Made by a program: the position numbers and the translations under genes. Positions 8,580-16,888 of a stretch of DNA of 64,000 nucleotides are shown in pieces. Position 1 is the first letter of the stretch; the number at the start of each line of letters is the position of its first letter. Under the pieces are notes generated by a model that had not been told where the DNA came from, searched no databases, and saw only the letters and a list, made by a program, of their open reading frames with translations. Origin of the DNA: JAYODW01 sp038116745 (lineage in GTDB: Bacteria; Pseudomonadota; Gammaproteobacteria; Ga0077536); NCBI GenBank assembly GCA_038116745.1, contig JAYODW010000021.1, forward strand, positions 1-64,000, written 5' to 3'.

Positions 8580-10100
8580 GTGAACCAAAGCGCTCCTGAA
8601 ACCAGAATTCTGATTGTCGGTGGCGGTACCGCGGGATGGATGACTGCCACACTCCTCGCACAAGCCTGGTCATCGAGAGGTATAAGCGTCTCTCTTCTGG
8701 AATCCAGCACCATCGGCACCATCGGTGTTGGAGAGGGATCCACGCCCAAAATGCGGCGCTTCTTCGACCGCCTGGGGATCTCCGAAAGCGAATGGATGCC
8801 GCCTTGCCATGCGAGCTACAAATGCGGGATCCGCTTTCCAGGTTGGTCCTCGCGCAAAGGCTTCAAAAGCTATTACCACCCTTTCTTCTCGCACGCGGAC
8901 GATTCCGCGATAAGAGCCTTCTATCAAAACGCGACGCTGAGGAGTCGGAATCTCGACGTCGCGGCCCACCCGGACGCGTTTTTTGTCTCCAACCAGCTCG
9001 CGCGTGAGGGAAGGGCCCCTGTAGCTGCGACCCAAGGCGATTACACAACTGACTATGCGTATCACTTTGACGCAGGGAGGATCGGCGACTTTCTGAAAGC
9101 CTATGCTACGAAGCGAGGTGTCACGCATCTGATTGACACAGTGACGGTGGTCAATCGTCACGAGTCGGGCGCAATCAAGAGCGTCGGCACTCAGAATCTC
9201 GGTGATGTTTACGCCGATTTTTTCATAGACTGCACCGGCTTCGCCGGATTACTGATCGGCAAAACACTGAACGTACCCTTTCAATCCTTCAGGCATCAGC
9301 TTTTCAACGACCGTGCGGTAGCACTGCCGACTCCGCTTGACGAGGGCAACGCCCTTCCCTCAGAAACCGTATCGCGTGCCCTCAGCAGTGGGTGGGTCTG
9401 GAAAATCCCCCTGACCAACCGTTTCGGCAACGGTTATGTCTACTCCTCGGATTTCCTCACCGAAGATGCCGCTGAAACCGAGCTACGTACCCATCTCGGA
9501 CTGCTGGAGAGCGATGTTGAAGCTCGGCATTTAAAAATGCGGATTGGCCGCACCGAACAGTGCTGGTCACACAATTGCCTGGCCGTTGGTCTTGCCCAGG
9601 GCTTCATCGAACCTCTGGAGGCTACCGCCTTGATGATTGTTCAGGACACCGTTGAAACTTTCATTCAACGTTTCGAGCAAGGTAGATTCACAGACCGTTA
9701 CAAGGCGGATGTTAACGAGAAGATCAACCTGATATTCGACGGCGTGCGGAACTACATCTTCACCCACTACAAGCTCAATTCCCGTGAAGACAGCGAATAC
9801 TGGACAGCGAACCGTGAAAACGAGCATGTCCCGGAAGACGTCGCACGCATTTTTCAGGTCTGGGACCGTGGCGCTGATCTTCTCGGTGAACTTCGCAACC
9901 AGGCAATGCGCCTGGTGTACAGCCCTACTTCCTGGTACTGCATCCTGGCCGGCATGGGGCGCTTCCCGCGCCGTCCCAAGCGGCCTAAACGCAGCCTTCA
10001 GGTCTACGATGCGGAGGCGTTACGCAGGTCATGCAGCGATATCGCGCGTGGCTTTCCCGACCATAGGGAACTGTTGAGGAGCATGGCTGAAGGGAAATAG
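8580..10100 (+). CDS. Flavin-dependent tryptophan halogenase-like enzyme
   Basis: FADH2-dependent halogenase family member; known relatives (PrnA, RebH) form HOCl/HOBr at the flavin and chlorinate or brominate an indole or phenol through a lysine. The protein has 506 residues from a GTG. It shows the FAD motif VGGGTAGWM (13-21), GVGEGSTP (49-56), and the equivalent of the catalytic lysine as Lys81 in SYKCGIRF. It also has the family marker WVWKIP and the FIEPLEAT segment that normally carries the catalytic Glu. A partner flavin reductase is not adjacent. Many marine gammaproteobacterial homologues have unknown substrates, so a free-tryptophan substrate should not be assumed. It converges with the minus-strand gene ending at 10200. 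Confidence 0.88.
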   Translation: MNQSAPETRILIVGGGTAGWMTATLLAQAWSSRGISVSLLESSTIGTIGVGEGSTPKMRRFFDRLGISESEWMPPCHASYKCGIRFPGWSSRKGFKSYYHPFFSHADDSAIRAFYQNATLRSRNLDVAAHPDAFFVSNQLAREGRAPVAATQGDYTTDYAYHFDAGRIGDFLKAYATKRGVTHLIDTVTVVNRHESGAIKSVGTQNLGDVYADFFIDCTGFAGLLIGKTLNVPFQSFRHQLFNDRAVALPTPLDEGNALPSETVSRALSSGWVWKIPLTNRFGNGYVYSSDFLTEDAAETELRTHLGLLESDVEARHLKMRIGRTEQCWSHNCLAVGLAQGFIEPLEATALMIVQDTVETFIQRFEQGRFTDRYKADVNEKINLIFDGVRNYIFTHYKLNSREDSEYWTANRENEHVPEDVARIFQVWDRGADLLGELRNQAMRLVYSPTSWYCILAGMGRFPRRPKRPKRSLQVYDAEALRRSCSDIARGFPDHRELLRSMAEGK

Positions 10101-10199
10101 CCGTCCTCCAAGGCCCTGACCTGAGTCCCTAGCCCCTGTTGGGGATAGCGTGGACGGAACGTTGTAAGAGTCACCACGGAGATGAGGAAAGTCTGCTCC

Positions 10200-10706
10200 T
10201 CAGTACTGGTCCCGGAGCTCAGGGATAGTTTCGCCGGGAAACCAGCGGTCGACATCGCTCTGGTCGAAAAACGTTTCCTGGCTATCCACCCGCCAGCCGC
10301 CTTCGACGAGGCGGGTCGTGTAGATCTCAAACTCGGTTGTACCCTGATTATTGAATTTATCGCGTGACTTCAGCACGTTCGGGACAACCGCACTCGAACG
10401 ACACGCTGCATCGTCCTCAAGCGCCTGAGGTTTACGAATATCCATACTCAGGATATTCACCTCCCCTCCCTCATAGAAGAGCTTCTGGATCGCGGCCCAT
10501 TCTCCGGCAGATTTGTCGTCTGTCATCTGCGCTGTGACAAAGTTATAGGCATCGACAAAGCGGTGCTCCTGCATCGCTACCAGGTAGTCGCGTACGGCCT
10601 GGGCGGGTGCCTCTCCCTCAGCGCAGTCCTGCGCATTCGCCAGAAAATTGAGCGTGAGGGATAGCAGCGCCACGGCCGCTTTGAGTGTTGTTTTCACCAT
10701 CACCAT
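10200..10706 (-). CDS. Secreted protein of unknown function downstream of P450
   Basis: I do not recognise a named family. Starting at the ATG at 10706 (another ATG lies at 10700), the product is 168 residues with a signal peptide (basic start, hydrophobic LLSLTLNFLANA, then AQDC). The mature part resembles small NTF2-like or DUF4019-type periplasmic domains: an opening helix (AVRDYLVAMQEHRFVDAYNF) and a strand-rich end (TEFEIYTTRLVEGGWRVDSQ). A longer open frame upstream overlaps the P450 gene and is rejected. It lies 31 bases after the P450 stop, same strand, so it is probably co-transcribed. Confidence 0.6.
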   Translation of the reverse strand: MVMVKTTLKAAVALLSLTLNFLANAQDCAEGEAPAQAVRDYLVAMQEHRFVDAYNFVTAQMTDDKSAGEWAAIQKLFYEGGEVNILSMDIRKPQALEDDAACRSSAVVPNVLKSRDKFNNQGTTEFEIYTTRLVEGGWRVDSQETFFDQSDVDRWFPGETIPELRDQY

Positions 10707-10737
10707 TTGCTCTGATCGGATTACTGAAGCACGGGTC

Positions 10738-12174
10738 TCAAGCCGCCGCCCGGGCGGCGCGCCTTCGCAGCCGGATATCAAACCTGTCCGGCATCATCGT
10801 AAAAGAGAGCTTTTCGTCGATCGGGATATCCGGCCGCGCAAACTCAACGTCGAAGTTATGACTCAGCATCGCTAGCACGGTGCGGATCTGCAGCAGCGCC
10901 AGGTTGCGTCCCGGGCAGAACCTCGGTCCCGTCCCGAAAGGTAGAAATGCAGTCGTGTCGTGGGGGCACTGCCTCTGCTCTTCTGATTGCAGCCAGCGCT
11001 CGGGGTCAAACTCGGCTGCACGCCCAAAGCTCGCCTCCTGCCCGGCAATGTATCGATTCAGCATCATGATGACCGTTCCGGCGGGGATACGATGGCCCCG
11101 GATGTCGACATCGTGTAGAGGCTCCAGGGCATTCAGAGGCGCTACCGGCTTCAGCCGCATAGCCTCACTGTAAAACGCCTCCAGATAAGGGAACTCGTGG
11201 CTAGCCTCGATTGACGGCGGCAGCAATTCACTACCGAGCACCCCGTCGACCTCCTGCCGCAGTCTGAGCGCTCCTTCGGGATTACAGAGCATGAAGTAAA
11301 CGGTCCAAGCGATGGTGTTTGCGGTCGTGTCCTCCCCCGCGAGAAGCAAGGTACACACGTTGGCGAAAACATCCGCGTCCGAAAAGCTCATCCCCTCGCT
11401 CTCTTTGGCCGCGAGCATGGCCTCAAGGAAATTGGTCGGCGACTCAAATAATGCGGGGTCCTGCTGCATCCTCCGGCGCACATCAGCAATGATCTCGTTG
11501 ACCTGTGACTCCAGGTCCTCGAGCGCGGCGTCAAGCTCCCTGTCTTTGCGCAGCCGAAAATAACGCCAATACGGGAAAGGCGCATTGACCCGGACGTTAA
11601 GCGCCGGAAACACCTTGTCCAGGTTGTGCTGAATAACCGGACCATCCGTCTCCAGCGTGTTGAAGTCGATCCCGAACGCCAGCTGGGTGGTGACATCAAC
11701 GGTATAGCGCATGAGCTCACGACACAGATCGAGCGTGATCCCTTTGTCTGCAGCATCTGACCAACGCTTGAGCAGGCGCTCGGTCGTGCGTAGAAGTTTC
11801 GGGTAAAAAGGTTTCAGGTGAGCCGTATTGAGCGCGAGCGTGACTATTTTCCGCTGCCGGCGCCAGTCTTCTCCTTCGGACGAAAAGACCCCGTTGATAT
11901 GCATCTCAGCAGACGCTGATTCGACCGAGCGGGTACGCCGGAAAACGTCTGGACGCTCCCTATGCAGGCGCTTGATGACCTCAGGATCGGAAACCGCGAC
12001 TAAGCGGCGCGGGCCTATTTTGAAACGATAGAGCGGTCCGTAGTGATCGGCCCAGCGCTCCAGGATCCGATGCAGCTGCGCAAAACGGATCTGATGTGCA
12101 TTGCCGATCAGCGGCAGCGTCGGCGGCCCGGGCAACTCCTCGTAAGGCCGCGACGCGGCGAGTGTTTGTTCCAT
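10738..12174 (-). CDS. Cytochrome P450 (paralogue 1)
   Basis: Heme-thiolate monooxygenase of 478 residues. The I-helix oxygen-activation motif is AGEDTTAN, the K-helix ExxR is EAMR, and the heme loop is FGTGPRFCPGR with the cysteine ligand at about 420. The opening ELPGPPTLPLIGN is the proline-rich hinge seen in microsomal-type P450s, but no membrane anchor precedes it, so it should be soluble. No ferredoxin or reductase is adjacent, although paaE in the same run is a ferredoxin-reductase-type protein. A second, clearly related P450 is encoded at 40101-41513. It lies 67 bases after paaX on the same strand. Substrate unknown. Confidence 0.95.
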   Translation of the reverse strand: MEQTLAASRPYEELPGPPTLPLIGNAHQIRFAQLHRILERWADHYGPLYRFKIGPRRLVAVSDPEVIKRLHRERPDVFRRTRSVESASAEMHINGVFSSEGEDWRRQRKIVTLALNTAHLKPFYPKLLRTTERLLKRWSDAADKGITLDLCRELMRYTVDVTTQLAFGIDFNTLETDGPVIQHNLDKVFPALNVRVNAPFPYWRYFRLRKDRELDAALEDLESQVNEIIADVRRRMQQDPALFESPTNFLEAMLAAKESEGMSFSDADVFANVCTLLLAGEDTTANTIAWTVYFMLCNPEGALRLRQEVDGVLGSELLPPSIEASHEFPYLEAFYSEAMRLKPVAPLNALEPLHDVDIRGHRIPAGTVIMMLNRYIAGQEASFGRAAEFDPERWLQSEEQRQCPHDTTAFLPFGTGPRFCPGRNLALLQIRTVLAMLSHNFDVEFARPDIPIDEKLSFTMMPDRFDIRLRRRAARAAA

Positions 12175-12241
12175 AAGTCAGTTTTCCGCAGCCTAAACCG
12201 CCGAGTGAGAACACAGTGAAACAATGCTAGCAGTTTACAGC

Positions 12242-13225
12242 TCAGCCTCTGAGGAATGTCCGCGCCTGGCGCCCGACGGACAACATTGCCTTCATGCGAA
12301 ATCGAGACTGAAGCGCAGCATCTGCTTCGGGAAGCGCCCCTGCTCGGTTATCAAGAATCTCTCGCGCATATTTTTCGCCCGACCTGCTCACGGCCCGATA
12401 AATTGCCCGCACGAGGGACCGAGCTCGCTCCCCTGGCCAGGTCGGTCCCGCCAGCTCTTCAGGCAGATCTGCTGTATGCAACAGTATCCTTCGATACTGG
12501 TGGATGAGCAGCACGCGGATGACGAACGCGTCACAGCTGGATAAAGACGCACGCTGTTCCAGCAACCTGGCAACAGGCGCAAACAGCGCGATCATTTCTT
12601 CGTAGCGCAGAGCGAGTGTGTCCAGGGGCCATAGGTCACGAGCAATCGCGTCGGGAATTGTGGTTGAAAGTGTTGCAGCCACCCATACCAGGCAAGCCTC
12701 CTCCAGCCCGAACTCCTCTAACACACTCGTTACTGAGGCCGGTTCGATGGTCGGGTGCACAAGCAGATCAGGAGCAAGCTGACCAAAGCCCAACCATTGC
12801 AGCCGTCGGCGTAATGCCTTTCGCTCCTCGGCATAATCCTCTCTGGGCAGTAACACCAACGTCCATTGTCTGTTCCACGCGGGGAGAGTCGCGGCATACA
12901 CCCGCGCCGCCGCCTGCTCAAACGCACGCTGGCCTGTGGCGGTAAAGCGATAAAAGCTGCGGCGCCCATCCTGCTCTGCTTCCAGCCAGTGTTCTTTAGC
13001 CAGGCGGAAAACAGCTGTCCTGACCTGGCGCTCAGTGAGTCCGAATGACTGCATTGCCTCGACGAGGCTGCGTAGCCCGACCTCTCCGCCGTGGGCCGAG
13101 ATCACATCACCGAACAGCGTGATGATGAGGGAGCCAGCGCGGGGCGCACATTTCGAAAGTAACGACGCCAGGGCCTCGCTGACCGACACACCAGCGTCGG
13201 CAGACAATTCACACCGCCCGGTCAA
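12242..13225 (-). CDS. paaX: Phenylacetate catabolism repressor PaaX
   Basis: PaaX-family GntR-like repressor that releases DNA on binding phenylacetyl-CoA. The product is 327 residues; the N-terminal winged helix contains RAGSLIITLFGDVISAHGGEV (split here for length: RAGSLIITLFGD, then VISAHGGEV) and LTERQVRTAVFRLAKE. The central and C-terminal PaaX domains include WTLVLLP and the LxxxRxxLLIHQYRR-type segment. The chosen ATG overlaps the paaE end by 17 bases; GTG codons 12-14 codons further in are alternatives. Its place at the end of the paa structural genes suggests autoregulation with them. Confidence 0.92.
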   Translation of the reverse strand: MTGRCELSADAGVSVSEALASLLSKCAPRAGSLIITLFGDVISAHGGEVGLRSLVEAMQSFGLTERQVRTAVFRLAKEHWLEAEQDGRRSFYRFTATGQRAFEQAAARVYAATLPAWNRQWTLVLLPREDYAEERKALRRRLQWLGFGQLAPDLLVHPTIEPASVTSVLEEFGLEEACLVWVAATLSTTIPDAIARDLWPLDTLALRYEEMIALFAPVARLLEQRASLSSCDAFVIRVLLIHQYRRILLHTADLPEELAGPTWPGERARSLVRAIYRAVSRSGEKYAREILDNRAGALPEADAALQSRFRMKAMLSVGRQARTFLRG

Positions 13226-14294
13226 AGTCGATATATACCTCGCTGCTCACAGGATGAGACTGGCAGCTCAGGACAAACCCTTGCGCGATCTCGTCCGCTG
13301 TCAAAGCATGAGCGACATCCATTTCCACTTCGCCCGAGACCACACGTGCCTTGCAGGTCGCACAGGCGCCACCTTTGCATGCGTAGGGCAGGTCTACGCC
13401 TGCGGCCATCGCAGCATCCAGGATATTCTCTCCGTCTGGCGCCAGATCGAGCTGCGTTTCTCTGCCGTCCGCCTTGACCACAACCCGACAGACTTTTCCG
13501 CCGAACCTGCGGACACGCTCTTTGTGTCTGGCCACGGCGCTCTCTGCATCCGCGGCCGACGCGCCGAACAGTTCATAACGGATCCTGCTTTCCGGAATCC
13601 CGTTAGCGCGCAGTCCGCGAGACACCTCGGCAATCATGCCTTCCGGCCCGCACAGCAGGAACTCGTCGATCTGTTCGAGATTCAGAAGATGCCGACAAAG
13701 CTCGGCACCTTTCCGATTATCAATGCGTCCATTCAGCAGATCAGTGTCCCGCTTTTCCTGGCTCAGCACGTGAATCAGCTGGAATCTGTCCATGTACCGG
13801 TTTTTCAAACCGTCGAGTTCTTCCCTGAACATGATGCTGGCGACGCGTCGGTTGCCATACAGGAGAGTCACTGTGCTGTCGGGCTCGTTCGCCAGTATCC
13901 AGCGCAGCATCGCCAACACCGGTGTGATCCCGCTCCCGGCAGCAATGCACAGGTAGTCCTTTCTGCCGGACGTGTTCGACGGCAGCGTAAACGCGCCCTC
14001 GGGTGGCGCTGCTTCGAGCACATCACCAATCTGCAGCTCATCATGCAGAAATGTCGAGATACGGCCACCCTGAACCTTTCGCACCCCGATCTCGAAGCTC
14101 TGATCGCACTGCTCGCTGCTGATCGAGTAGGAGCGTCGCAGCTCTTCGCCAGCGATGGTGTGCCGCAGGGTGACGTACTGCCCGGGGAGAAAACTGAATG
14201 TGTCGCGCTGCCCGTCAGGCACAGCCAGGCGCACGCCGACTGCATCCTCAGCCAGTGGCCGTACCTGTACCACCGATAGCGGGAAAAACGTCAT
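13209..14294 (-). CDS. paaE: Phenylacetyl-CoA 1,2-epoxidase reductase subunit PaaE
   Basis: NADPH-dependent reductase feeding electrons to the PaaAC di-iron oxygenase. The order is ferredoxin-reductase-type FAD domain (RRSYSISS), NAD(P)-binding domain (AAGSGITPVLAM, LCGPEGMI) and a C-terminal plant-type [2Fe-2S] domain with CKGGACATCKARV plus a final cysteine in LSCQSHP. The ATG at 14294 overlaps the paaD stop (ATGA) and gives 361 residues; the longer frame to 14357 would run into paaD and is unlikely. Confidence 0.96.
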   Translation of the reverse strand: MTFFPLSVVQVRPLAEDAVGVRLAVPDGQRDTFSFLPGQYVTLRHTIAGEELRRSYSISSEQCDQSFEIGVRKVQGGRISTFLHDELQIGDVLEAAPPEGAFTLPSNTSGRKDYLCIAAGSGITPVLAMLRWILANEPDSTVTLLYGNRRVASIMFREELDGLKNRYMDRFQLIHVLSQEKRDTDLLNGRIDNRKGAELCRHLLNLEQIDEFLLCGPEGMIAEVSRGLRANGIPESRIRYELFGASAADAESAVARHKERVRRFGGKVCRVVVKADGRETQLDLAPDGENILDAAMAAGVDLPYACKGGACATCKARVVSGEVEMDVAHALTADEIAQGFVLSCQSHPVSSEVYIDFDRAV

Positions 14295-14791
14295 CAGATG
14301 CACTTGAAATAATCGAACGGCTCTAAGCAGCTGCGGCATCGGTGCAGCGCTTTGCACGCCGTGCTCCCGAATTCACTGACTCGTTCCGTTTCTGAACTGC
14401 CACACAACGGACAAGGAACTGCACGGGACGTCCCTCCCCTGACCGACACGCAATCCGCAAGAGGAGGCGCAATACCAGCCTGGCTAAGCTTCTGTCGCGC
14501 GCTGTGCGAGATCGCAGTGCTCGACCATGCAGGCGCCAGCTCTGTCGCGACGCTGACTTTCGCGAATCCGTGACCCTCCAACACCCGCTTTATGTCGTCA
14601 GAAATCGCGGACATCGCAGGGCAGCCGCTGTAGGTCGGTGTAATCGTGACGACAACCCCATCCCCGGTAACCGCGACATCCCGCAGAACGCCGAGCTCTT
14701 CAATCGTCACTCCCGGCAGCTCCGGGTCACACACCTCGACGAGAAGAGCCCGCACCCGTTGTTGCTCCAGATCGACAACGGTGCTCACCAC
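14294..14791 (-). CDS. paaD: PaaD, maturation factor for the phenylacetyl-CoA epoxidase
   Basis: MIP18/DUF59-type protein required for in vivo assembly of the Paa oxygenase metal centres. The 165 residues contain the DUF59 core (VCDPELPGVTIEELGVLRDV; TPTYSGCPAM with the conserved Cys) and a C-terminal zinc-ribbon with four cysteines in CPLC...CKALHRC..C order. It is overlapped by paaC at its 5' end and by paaE at its 3' end, the usual arrangement. Length and domain order are normal. Confidence 0.95.
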   Translation of the reverse strand: MVSTVVDLEQQRVRALLVEVCDPELPGVTIEELGVLRDVAVTGDGVVVTITPTYSGCPAMSAISDDIKRVLEGHGFAKVSVATELAPAWSSTAISHSARQKLSQAGIAPPLADCVSVRGGTSRAVPCPLCGSSETERVSEFGSTACKALHRCRSCLEPFDYFKCI

Positions 14792-15537
14792 TGCATACCC
14801 GGATAGTTACGCTGCAGGACCTGCATCTCTGCCAGCAGGCGTCCCATGTTCTCAGTATGCATCCCCTGACGACCGCCTTCTGCATGCCAGTCGAGCTCCG
14901 GAGGCTGCAGGCTCGCCGCCGCGATGTGTCTTTCCACAGTCTCGTGCCATTTTGTCCCGAGCGCCTCGAGGTCTGCGCCAATGCCCGCCGTCTGCATGGC
15001 CCGGTCGATATCGTCCGCTGCAAAAAACTCGGGGGTATATCCCCACAGATCATCCAAAGCTGTCTGAATGCGACGGCGGCTCTCGTCGGTGCCATCACCG
15101 AGGCGAAGCACCCAATCGCCACTGCGTCTCGCGTGATAGCGCGCCTCTTTGACCGCTTTGGACGCAATCGCTGCTAGCTGGGCATCCTGCGAGCGACTCA
15201 GCGCGTCGAACACCAGCTCGTGATAGGCGTCCAGCAGATACTGACGCATCAACGTGAACGCATAGTCCCCATTGGGCAGTTCGCAGATCAGGAAATTACC
15301 GAATTCGCGTTCATCACGCAGAAATGCCAGCGTATCTTCATCACGCCCCTTGCCCTCCAGGTCGCCGGCGTGGGTATAAAGCATGCGCGCGCGTCCGATG
15401 TGGTCGAGCGCGACATTAGCCATGGCGATATCCTCTTCAAGAAAAGGGCTATGACCGCACCACTCCGCCAGGCGTTGGCCCACTATCAGCGCGTTGTCGG
15501 CCAGGCGGAGAACGTAGATCGTCTGTTCTTCGCTCAC
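14785..15537 (-). CDS. paaC: Phenylacetyl-CoA 1,2-epoxidase structural subunit PaaC
   Basis: Ferritin-like subunit that pairs with PaaA in the (PaaAC)2 core. The protein is 250 residues, mostly helical. It has the family segments RLADNALIVGQRLAEWCGHSP near the N-terminus (RLADNALIVGQRL, EWCGHSP) and KAVKEARYHARRSGDW in the middle. PaaC is the non-catalytic partner that stabilises PaaA. It overlaps paaB and paaD by a few bases. Confidence 0.96.
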   Translation of the reverse strand: MSEEQTIYVLRLADNALIVGQRLAEWCGHSPFLEEDIAMANVALDHIGRARMLYTHAGDLEGKGRDEDTLAFLRDEREFGNFLICELPNGDYAFTLMRQYLLDAYHELVFDALSRSQDAQLAAIASKAVKEARYHARRSGDWVLRLGDGTDESRRRIQTALDDLWGYTPEFFAADDIDRAMQTAGIGADLEALGTKWHETVERHIAAASLQPPELDWHAEGGRQGMHTENMGRLLAEMQVLQRNYPGMQW

Positions 15538-15821
15538 AGCTTCAGCTCGTCTGGCACGTCGTAAAAAGTGGGGTGTCGATAGACCTTGTCCTCGGCAGGA
15601 TCGAAGAACTCACCATGCTCATCCTGCTGGCTCGCGTGGATATCCCGTGAGCGCACCACCCAGATACTCACGCCTTCCTGCCTGCGGGTGTAGGTGTCTC
15701 TGGCAGCGAGCAGCGCCTGCTCCGGGTCTGACGCATGCAGACTGCCCACATGTTTGTGGTCCAGACCGCGCCGGCTACGGACGAACACCTCCCACAACGG
15801 CATCGCGGGGCTCTTGCTCAT
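15534..15821 (-). CDS. paaB: Phenylacetyl-CoA 1,2-epoxidase subunit PaaB
   Basis: Small bridging subunit of the epoxidase complex, 95 residues. The conserved parts WEVFVRSRRGLDHKHVGSLH (residues 10-29, at the length limit) and YTRRQEGVSIWVVRS are both present. It starts with an ATGA overlap on paaA and ends overlapping paaC, so all five structural genes form one translationally coupled block. Confidence 0.96.
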   Translation of the reverse strand: MSKSPAMPLWEVFVRSRRGLDHKHVGSLHASDPEQALLAARDTYTRRQEGVSIWVVRSRDIHASQQDEHGEFFDPAEDKVYRHPTFYDVPDELKL

Positions 15822-16780
15822 GCCGCCTCCCCAGGCCTGGCCCCAGCCCGCCGCTTGGCCTCATAAGCGAGCATTGCCTCCCGCACCCAGGCGCCCTCCT
15901 CGTGTGCCGCGCGACGGGCGCGTAGTCGCTCACGATTACAGGGTCCCTGTCCGCCGACCACACGGCGGAATTCTTCCCAGTCGATCTCTCCGAAATCGTA
16001 GTGTCCGGTTGCTTCATTCCAGCGCAACGCCGGGTCGGGAATCTCAAGACCGATGTGCCGGGCCTGCTCTACGGTCTGGTCAACAAACTTCTGCCTCAGC
16101 TCATCGTTGCTCTGACGCTTTATCTTCCACTTCATCGACTGCTGCGAATGCGCGGATTCTGCGTCGTGCGGTCCGAACATCATGAGTGTTGGCCACCACC
16201 AGCGATCAAGGGCATCCTGCGCCATCTGCTTCTGCTCAGGCGCCCCTGAGGCGAGCGCCTGCATGATTTCGTAGCCCTGACGCTGATGAAAACTCTCTTC
16301 TTTGCAGATCCGCACCATGGCCCGTGCATAGGGCCCGTACGAGGTTCTGCACAGGGAGATCTGGTTGACAATCGCCGCACCGTCGACGAGCCACCCGATA
16401 GCACCCACATCCGCCCAGCTCAGAGTCGGATAGTTGAAGATACTGGCGTACTTCGCTTCTCCGGAAAGCAGCGCGTCGAGCAGAGACTCCCGCGTCACGC
16501 CCAGCGTTTCTGTAGCGCTGTAAAGATAGAGCCCGTGACCCGCTTCATCCTGCACTTTCGCCAGAAGAATCGCTTTACGGCGCAGACTGGGCGCTCGGGT
16601 TATCCAGTTGCCCTCAGGCAGCTGGCCGACCACCTCAGAGTGCGCATGCTGGGAGATCTGGCGGATCAGGTTCAATCGATACTTGTCCGGCATCCAGTCG
16701 CGCGGCTCGATTTTCTCCTCGGCATCAATAATCGCCTGGAAGCGCTCCAGTTTGTGGTCTGTTTCCATCGTATCCATCAC
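15818..16780 (-). CDS. paaA: Phenylacetyl-CoA 1,2-epoxidase catalytic subunit PaaA
   Basis: Di-iron oxygenase subunit that converts phenylacetyl-CoA to its ring 1,2-epoxide, the first committed aerobic step. The product is 320 residues with the family start (DAEEKIEPRDWMPDKYR). The two iron-binding ExxH helices are seen in KVQDEAGHGLYLY and KEESFHQRQGYE. It is the first gene of the block. The 108-base gap upstream is strikingly AT-rich and probably carries the promoter. Downstream pathway genes (paaG, paaZ, paaJ, paaK) are not in the window. Confidence 0.97.
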   Translation of the reverse strand: MMDTMETDHKLERFQAIIDAEEKIEPRDWMPDKYRLNLIRQISQHAHSEVVGQLPEGNWITRAPSLRRKAILLAKVQDEAGHGLYLYSATETLGVTRESLLDALLSGEAKYASIFNYPTLSWADVGAIGWLVDGAAIVNQISLCRTSYGPYARAMVRICKEESFHQRQGYEIMQALASGAPEQKQMAQDALDRWWWPTLMMFGPHDAESAHSQQSMKWKIKRQSNDELRQKFVDQTVEQARHIGLEIPDPALRWNEATGHYDFGEIDWEEFRRVVGGQGPCNRERLRARRAAHEEGAWVREAMLAYEAKRRAGARPGEAA

Positions 16781-16823
16781 TACTCCTGCACCGGGCCACT
16801 CTCGGCAGAGAGGCTCTGCGTGC

Positions 16824-16833
16824 TATCGTGATA
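16824..16833 (-). promoter_or_regulatory. Possible operator in the AT-rich paaA upstream region
   Basis: TATCGTGATA is an imperfect palindrome (TATC-NN-GATA) 44 bases upstream of the paaA ATG, next to an AT-rich tract (16838-16877) that contrasts with the GC-rich surroundings. PaaX is encoded at the end of this operon, so a PaaX site is expected here. The sequence does not clearly match the enteric PaaX consensus, so this is a candidate only. Confidence 0.25.
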
Positions 16834-16888
16834 CAGCTTTATATATTTTTCAATATTTTCTGTAACACAAAAAAACATTTCGCAGGCT

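Noticed and set aside
13035..14279. 414-codon plus-strand open frame opposite paaE/paaX
   Set aside because: Antisense to two conserved genes in an overlapping operon, with no recognisable motif.
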